Below are positions 59,268 through 64,000 of a stretch of DNA of 64,000 nucleotides, piece by piece. The notes beneath the pieces are model-generated. The model was not told where the DNA came from, did not search any database, and saw only the letters and a list, made by a program, of their open reading frames with translations. Position 1 is the stretch's first letter. Each line of letters begins with the position of its first letter. The DNA comes from Lachnoclostridium sp. UBA5725 (GTDB taxonomy: Bacteria; Bacillota; Clostridia; Lachnospirales; Lachnospiraceae): positions 1-64,000 of the forward strand of contig DIGJ01000024.1 in NCBI GenBank assembly GCA_002419585.1. Direction: 5' to 3'. A program made the translations under genes and the position numbers.

Positions 59268-60215
59268 TTATATAATTTTTATTTCTTTTAAAAACGCTTC
59301 AATTTCCTGACTGTACTCTTCCTTGTTATTCCAATAACTTTCCGCATGAGCTGCATTTGGAAATATCCTCATCCGCCGGTACCCTCGTTTTGCCTCGTAT
59401 ACTTCATTGATACTACTCGTTGGGACAAAATCATCTTGCTCTCCATGTAGGAACAGCATCGGCAACGCATCACACTTTGCCACTTCATTCTTTGGTATTA
59501 CCTGATGGAAAAAGATACCTCCACGCAGTCTTGAGAATAGACTTGCTATCCATAAGAAAGGAAACCGTGGCAAGTGGTATACCTTATTTAAGCTATATGC
59601 CAGAAGGTCTGAAAGATTAGAATAACCACAATCCTCAATTGCAAATGTCAACTTATCATCAAGCGGAGCATTCATCATAACGGTTGCTGCTCCCATTGAT
59701 TCACCATGGGTTCCAAGGATAATGTCATCCCCAAGCTTCGTCCTTATATAATCACAGACTTTCTTCAAATCACGAGCTTCATAATAACCCATTGTCGTAA
59801 CGGCTTTATCGGAATAACCATGATTTCGGTGATCGTAGATAACACAATGAAATCCAAGCTTCCGAAATATATTTATGTACTTAACACTGCCAAACTGACA
59901 GAATTGATACCCATGTACAAGAACAACTACTTTCTCTTTCTTGTCATCTAACATCACATTCGAATCTCTTGGAATAAAACTACCGGATATCATATACCCA
60001 TAGTCCGATTGCAACTTGAAATCCTCCCTGTGATAGTCGCTTTCGTATTCTTCCTTTATAATCTTTCCCTTTGCAATCTCATCGATATAGCATTGATTCG
60101 GGTCTGGGGTATGTGGTGTGACAATCAAATTGGATAGCCCAAAGGATATCACCAATACAAGCCCTACAATCAAAACGAACAATGCTAGAATGATTATAAT
60201 TATAATGTTTTGCAA
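59268..60215 (-). CDS. Membrane-anchored alpha/beta hydrolase
   Basis: A 315-residue hydrolase with an N-terminal TM helix (about 4-30). The oxyanion segment is VVVLVHGYQFCQ; the nucleophile Ser is in LGTHGESMGAAT (GxSxG), the acid in LHGEQDDFVP and the His in NAAHAESYW. The start is a TTG (60213-60215) 9 nt after GGGAGG. It lies 17 bp after the TetR gene. Substrate unknown; perhaps an esterase acting on imported glycosides. Confidence 0.88.
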   Translation of the reverse strand: MQNIIIIIILALFVLIVGLVLVISFGLSNLIVTPHTPDPNQCYIDEIAKGKIIKEEYESDYHREDFKLQSDYGYMISGSFIPRDSNVMLDDKKEKVVVLVHGYQFCQFGSVKYINIFRKLGFHCVIYDHRNHGYSDKAVTTMGYYEARDLKKVCDYIRTKLGDDIILGTHGESMGAATVMMNAPLDDKLTFAIEDCGYSNLSDLLAYSLNKVYHLPRFPFLWIASLFSRLRGGIFFHQVIPKNEVAKCDALPMLFLHGEQDDFVPTSSINEVYEAKRGYRRMRIFPNAAHAESYWNNKEEYSQEIEAFLKEIKII

Positions 60216-60232
60216 TCGTTATGTCCTCCCAC

Positions 60233-60784
60233 TCATTTTGATATTCCTTTGATGATAATTCGAACCGTCTGCTCCAATCCTTGTTTATAAGAGATCTTAT
60301 TCTCTTCTTGAAAATCACCCTGGCAAAGCATCTTCATTCCATTGATTAATAGCTGTATAACCAGGGCAACATTCACCGTTTCAAACACACCTTCTTCGAT
60401 GCCCTGTTTCAACAGTTCTTCAATAATCTCCCAGCCAATTTCGTATTTTTTCATAAAATAGTGAAAAATCTCTGGAAGCAACTGTTCTGATTCATAAACC
60501 CGTTTTAGGTTCATCCGGTTATCATACTTCGTTTCAACCGTACATACCGCATACATCTTCTCTTTGATTGAGAGCGTATTGTCATTAAAAATTAAGTTCT
60601 GCTTAATATGAATATCATCGTAGGCCTCATCAATAATGGCCTTAAAGATATCCTCCTTGCTTAAGAAATATTTGTATATTGTTTTTCTGCTAACTCTAAG
60701 ACTCTGCACAATATCATCTAGAGTGAATCGACAGCCTTTTTCATTAAAAAGCTCAATACATTCATCTATGATCTGTTGTTTCAT
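60233..60784 (-). CDS. TetR/AcrR-family regulator
   Basis: A 183-residue regulator. The N-terminal helix-turn-helix is CRFTLDDIVQSLRVSRKTIYKYF, followed by a ligand-binding helical domain. The start is MKQQIIDECIELF at 60784; the 27-residue upstream extension is not TetR-like. It heads the hydrolase/GPH-symporter cluster and probably represses it. Confidence 0.92.
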   Translation of the reverse strand: MKQQIIDECIELFNEKGCRFTLDDIVQSLRVSRKTIYKYFLSKEDIFKAIIDEAYDDIHIKQNLIFNDNTLSIKEKMYAVCTVETKYDNRMNLKRVYESEQLLPEIFHYFMKKYEIGWEIIEELLKQGIEEGVFETVNVALVIQLLINGMKMLCQGDFQEENKISYKQGLEQTVRIIIKGISK

Positions 60785-60963
60785 ATCGATGGCTTTCCTC
60801 TCCTTGTGCGGATTAATCGAACTAATTTTATGTAATTTGCACAAATACAATATAATATAAAACAATTATATTGTCAATATGTAGAAACTATGTTTATGCT
60901 TACAGTTCCCACTCTTCCTAATCTTAAAAAAACATGGCCCCTTGTTCTGGCTATCCATATCTG

Positions 60964-61848
60964 TCAACCATCGGTTGATACTCTTTTTGCAGCAACGCCC
61001 AAACACTTTGTGTTTTCCTCATAAGTCTTACCAGTCAGGTCACTCCAAATATCCTGTACTTGATAACCATGTTTCTTCATTAATTGCAAAACAGTCTGCT
61101 TAGAGTAATAGTGGTCTCTTAAATTGTAAGTAGATACCTCACCTTTGCTATCAATAATAATATATTGGCGGAGATAAACATTTTCTTCTTCATATTCAAA
61201 AGTCTGTTCTAGTACAAGATGCGGGTACGGTCTCCAAAATCCTGATTCGCTCAAGTACCAATCGCGCTTAGATTTCTGCTCCCAATTGTATCTTGTGAAG
61301 ACATCAAATACAAATATCCCATCCGGTTTCAAAGCTTTATTTATTTTTTCCAGTAACAGGTCGCGTTTACTATCAGTTAGTGCGCCTAAATCACAGTAAA
61401 TCAGAAAAATAGCATCAAACTCATCCGAATAGTCCATTGTAATGTAATCCTGATAGATATATTGAATGTTCAGACCATTTGTATCTGCATACGTTTTTGC
61501 ATAACTTATTGAATTACTTGAGTAATCCATACCTACAACATCAAGTCCACGCTGGGAAAACCTAGTACAGTAAAGACCTGGTCCACAGCCCAAATCTAGA
61601 ATTTTTGAATTTTCTTTTAGATTAAGACGTTTAACCAGCCATTCTACAATTTTGTCAATTGTTTTATGATTATAGCTTGCAGCATCCCATTCTGAATTTA
61701 AGTGAGCTTCTAACATTTGCTGTGATATATGCGGATCATCCCAAAATGGTTCTTCATTCGTAACATTTTGATCTGGCTTCTTTTCCGAGTTTAACAACAG
61801 TTCCAGGTTTATCTTATTGTTCAAAATAAGGTTCTTATTTCTTTTCAT
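60964..61848 (-). CDS. Class I SAM-dependent methyltransferase
   Basis: A 294-residue cytosolic methyltransferase. SAM motif I is ILDLGCGPGLYCTRFSQRGL with VVGMDYSSNSISYAK following; FDAIFLIYCDLGAL forms the post-motif region, and KPDGIFVFDVFTRYNW is motif VI-like. Substrate unknown, probably a small molecule. The start is MKRNKNLIL, with GGAGGG upstream. Confidence 0.9.
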   Translation of the reverse strand: MKRNKNLILNNKINLELLLNSEKKPDQNVTNEEPFWDDPHISQQMLEAHLNSEWDAASYNHKTIDKIVEWLVKRLNLKENSKILDLGCGPGLYCTRFSQRGLDVVGMDYSSNSISYAKTYADTNGLNIQYIYQDYITMDYSDEFDAIFLIYCDLGALTDSKRDLLLEKINKALKPDGIFVFDVFTRYNWEQKSKRDWYLSESGFWRPYPHLVLEQTFEYEEENVYLRQYIIIDSKGEVSTYNLRDHYYSKQTVLQLMKKHGYQVQDIWSDLTGKTYEENTKCLGVAAKRVSTDG

Positions 61849-61910
61849 TATAATTAATCCCTCCAATATTTATTAACAAAATAAACGAATAATAATTTAG
61901 AATAAAAATA

Positions 61911-61935
61911 AAGCCGTAGATTTACTCTACGGCTT
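61911..61935 (-). terminator. Terminator downstream of the M56 peptidase gene
   Basis: AAGCCGTAGA (61911-61920) and TCTACGGCTT (61926-61935) form a perfect 10-bp stem with a 5-nt loop. The minus-strand continuation is TTATTTTTATTC. It lies about 300 bp past the peptidase gene stop; the intervening AT-rich 62000-62238 shows nothing recognisable. Confidence 0.75.
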
Positions 61936-62238
61936 CTATTTCTTGATGAAAGCTCATATAAGTAATCCTAAAATCATTATTAATCGAGTATAAAAACTAA
62001 ACTGTATTTAAAAACAGTCTTATCTTTATCTCAATTATTTCATTCAATGATTTCAAAATTACTTTTCCATGTACACTTGTTTTAAATCTAAAGCGTACCG
62101 GATAGCATTCCACCTTTCTCTACTAAACTATTATGCTTATTCTGTTAAATAATATTTTATAAATTATTAGTCAATTTGTCAATACACCTCGCGGTACTGG
62201 TGGCTGAACAATTACTATGTTTCTTATACTATATAACA

Positions 62239-64000
62239 TTATTCTATATGGCAATCGGAAATATCACTATCCATAGCAATCACAACAATAGCTGCAGTTC
62301 CATTAGAGTGGCCTTTATCTCCTGCACTCTCAATATCCACCTTAGATAAGGTTACATTATGAATGGTTCCTCCCTCTACAAACCCGAATAAACCTATGTA
62401 TTTTGCTTTCTTATCGGTTGTCGTTAAGTTACTAATTTTATAACCGTTTCCATCAAATTTACCAGTAAAGGGATGCTTCTCACTCCCAATAGCTTCCCAC
62501 TCCTTTGTAAGTGTTATGTCCTTGTTAAGCATATAATTATCAGAGAGAGAATACGAACCATGTCCAATTGCTCTTAGATCCTCCTCGCTTTCAATCAAAT
62601 AATACGTTTCGTTAAGTACATTTGCTGTTTTCATAAGGACTGAATCTTCCTTTGAACTATTGTTAACTTTCACTTTTATTATTCCTTTATGATTATTGAG
62701 GGACAATGAGGGAGAATCCTTAACGTCACTTGCTTTTTTGGTAATGTATTGATTCCAACCTTTTGGTAATAAAATTGAATTCTTTCCATCCACGATATTG
62801 AGTAGGAATTCACCAGGAGTAGGTTCTTCATTGAACTTAATCGTTCCAATCCCTTCCGTAGTGTCAACATACAGTTGGGTAAGAAGTGTATTGAGCTTAA
62901 CGTTTATGATACCTTTATTTGTTTTTAACACATAGCTTCCTCTTTTAAGTTCAGAGTGTTTTAAGTTAATGATGCCTTCTTTATCGCTAACAGTCATTGG
63001 AGCATTTATTTCACATATGCTGAGATTACCTTCTATATCCTCAATACTAACATCACCATAAGCTTTATCTGGTATTTCAAGAGTAACAGAATCAAAATCT
63101 ATTAAATCGTCCGGTGAGGTAATTTTCATAGGTTTTCCTTTTATATTAATTGTTACAATATTATTGTCATTACCACTCACATCAGCACTGGCTTTGTAAC
63201 TTTTATTTGCTCTTCCTGTGTAACATAAACGAAATGTGTTAGCATCCGTGGTTTTTAAATATACGGAAGCAGCATTAATATTTATCTTGATCTTCGTTAT
63301 CTTTTCACTATTTATAGACGCTAATTGTGTATTATCAGGATGAAGCTTAAGTTGAGTTTCTGTACTCATCTTAAGCGCAGGCACGGAAGATTTCGTCACA
63401 TTTTGAAGTGGCGAGTTTTCATGTATCGTTGTGCTTGGAATCGCTGCCATTACAGTGGAACTCATTAGTGTGGAACATAAGAACAATGTTAATGTTAATA
63501 GGATCGTAAATGCAGTAGTAAGTTTGGTTTTTGATTTAAATGTCATAATTGAACTTAACCTTTCTTTTAGTAATTTGGCATCCTTATTTAAGGAAAGCGA
63601 AATACCCGTTCCTCTTGAAATCCCATTGATTTTTACAGAGGCTAGTAACGTGTTTCCATATTGTCTCTTCCCATCAGCGTCCATCTTTTTGATGATAGCT
63701 TCATCGCAAGAGAGTTCACAACTTTTATTTATTTCTTTACTTATAAAGTAAATGATAGGGTTAAACCAATGTAAACAGACTGCGATTTGTGTAATCCATT
63801 TATATATAATGTCCAAACGTTTGTAATGGATTAATTCATGCATAACGATATTACGTAATTCAAATTCCTTAATATCAGTATTCGGTAATACAATAAAAGG
63901 ACGTATGATACCTAACAACATTGGAGATACAACTTTATCACTTGTATACATATTAAGCGTTGCCTTATTACCTACCTCATTGCATACATTCCTGAAAATC
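62239..64000 (-). CDS. BlaR1-type M56 metallopeptidase with adhesin-like C-terminus (partial)
   Basis: The 5' end lies beyond the window; the frame stays open to position 64000. The visible part has the M56 zinc motif HELIHYKRLD, a second region with CELSCDEAIIKKMD, and a TM helix (TTAFTILLTLTLFLCSTLMS). An extracytoplasmic beta-rich repeat region resembling DUF4097 follows (DVSIEDIEGNLSI, EGIINLKHSELKRG). A GLUG-like domain (FTGKFDGNGYKISNLTTTDK) ends abruptly at SDISDCHIE. This is not a simple beta-lactam sensor; no BlaI-type partner is in the window. Confidence 0.85.
   Translation of the reverse strand, partial: IFRNVCNEVGNKATLNMYTSDKVVSPMLLGIIRPFIVLPNTDIKEFELRNIVMHELIHYKRLDIIYKWITQIAVCLHWFNPIIYFISKEINKSCELSCDEAIIKKMDADGKRQYGNTLLASVKINGISRGTGISLSLNKDAKLLKERLSSIMTFKSKTKLTTAFTILLTLTLFLCSTLMSSTVMAAIPSTTIHENSPLQNVTKSSVPALKMSTETQLKLHPDNTQLASINSEKITKIKININAASVYLKTTDANTFRLCYTGRANKSYKASADVSGNDNNIVTINIKGKPMKITSPDDLIDFDSVTLEIPDKAYGDVSIEDIEGNLSICEINAPMTVSDKEGIINLKHSELKRGSYVLKTNKGIINVKLNTLLTQLYVDTTEGIGTIKFNEEPTPGEFLLNIVDGKNSILLPKGWNQYITKKASDVKDSPSLSLNNHKGIIKVKVNNSSKEDSVLMKTANVLNETYYLIESEEDLRAIGHGSYSLSDNYMLNKDITLTKEWEAIGSEKHPFTGKFDGNGYKISNLTTTDKKAKYIGLFGFVEGGTIHNVTLSKVDIESAGDKGHSNGTAAIVVIAMDSDISDCHIE

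Overview
The window is 64 kb of an AT-rich Firmicutes chromosome, most likely a fermentative anaerobe of the Lachnospiraceae (Clostridia). This is inferred from the AT-rich codon use, strong AGGAGG ribosome-binding sites, promoters of the TTGACA-17-TATAAT type, zinc forms of S14 and L36, a zinc-lid adenylate kinase, and the gene set itself (ECF transporter module beside the ribosomal cluster, GPH sugar symporter, decarboxylase Na+ pump subunits, a large cell-wall glycosidase). The species is not identified.

Positions 1-33000, almost all on the minus strand, hold the ribosomal protein super-cluster in the order rpsJ, rplC, rplD, rplW, rplB, rpsS, rplV, rpsC, rplP, rpmC, rpsQ, rplN, rplX, rplE, rpsN, rpsH, rplF, rplR, rpsE, rpmD, rplO, secY, adk, map, infA, then rpmJ, rpsM, rpsK, rpsD, rpoA, rplQ, then ecfA1, ecfA2, ecfT, truA, and finally rplM and rpsI. 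Two pieces of foreign-looking cargo interrupt it. A 1979-residue secreted glycoside hydrolase sits between infA and rpmJ, with its own terminators. A two-component system plus lipoprotein sits between truA and rplM. Candidate structured leader RNAs precede rplM, rpsM and rpsJ.

Positions 33000-46700 hold a methyltransferase, a pspA/ydjG/ydjH/ydjI-type envelope-stress operon, a MATE exporter, an alpha/beta hydrolase, fba, a YqeY-like protein, a small secreted DUF3888-like protein, rpoD divergent from an Mrp ATPase, and a patatin-like lipase. Positions 46900-54700 hold a MerR regulator, a diaminopentanoate-dehydrogenase-like oxidoreductase, and a complete glycerol operon (glpK, glpF, a glpA-like FAD dehydrogenase with a [2Fe-2S] tail, a second FAD oxidoreductase, DUF1667). 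Positions 55800-64000 hold oadB/oadG-like pump subunits, mscL, a TetR/hydrolase/GPH-symporter cluster, a methyltransferase, and a BlaR1-type M56 peptidase that runs off the window.

The most unusual content is a set of intergenic long-hairpin repeats. Family A has six copies (near 9.3, 19.8, 42.2, 43.1, 55.0 and 55.5 kb). In a common orientation they share an asymmetric core (GAACCTCTARACA on one side, TAGAGTTT on the other). The core surrounds an apical stem of 12-15 bp whose sequence changes between copies but stays paired, capped by a 6-nt loop inside CTC/GAG. They also have basal arms of 32-55 bp that are perfectly or nearly perfectly paired yet differ between copies. Two copies have short perfect terminal inverted repeats. 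Family B (39.2 and 49.0 kb, with a core-less relative at 40.36 kb) has the same design with an unrelated core. One family A copy is a chimera of two arm subtypes. I know of no description of this modular design, but I could not search for one.
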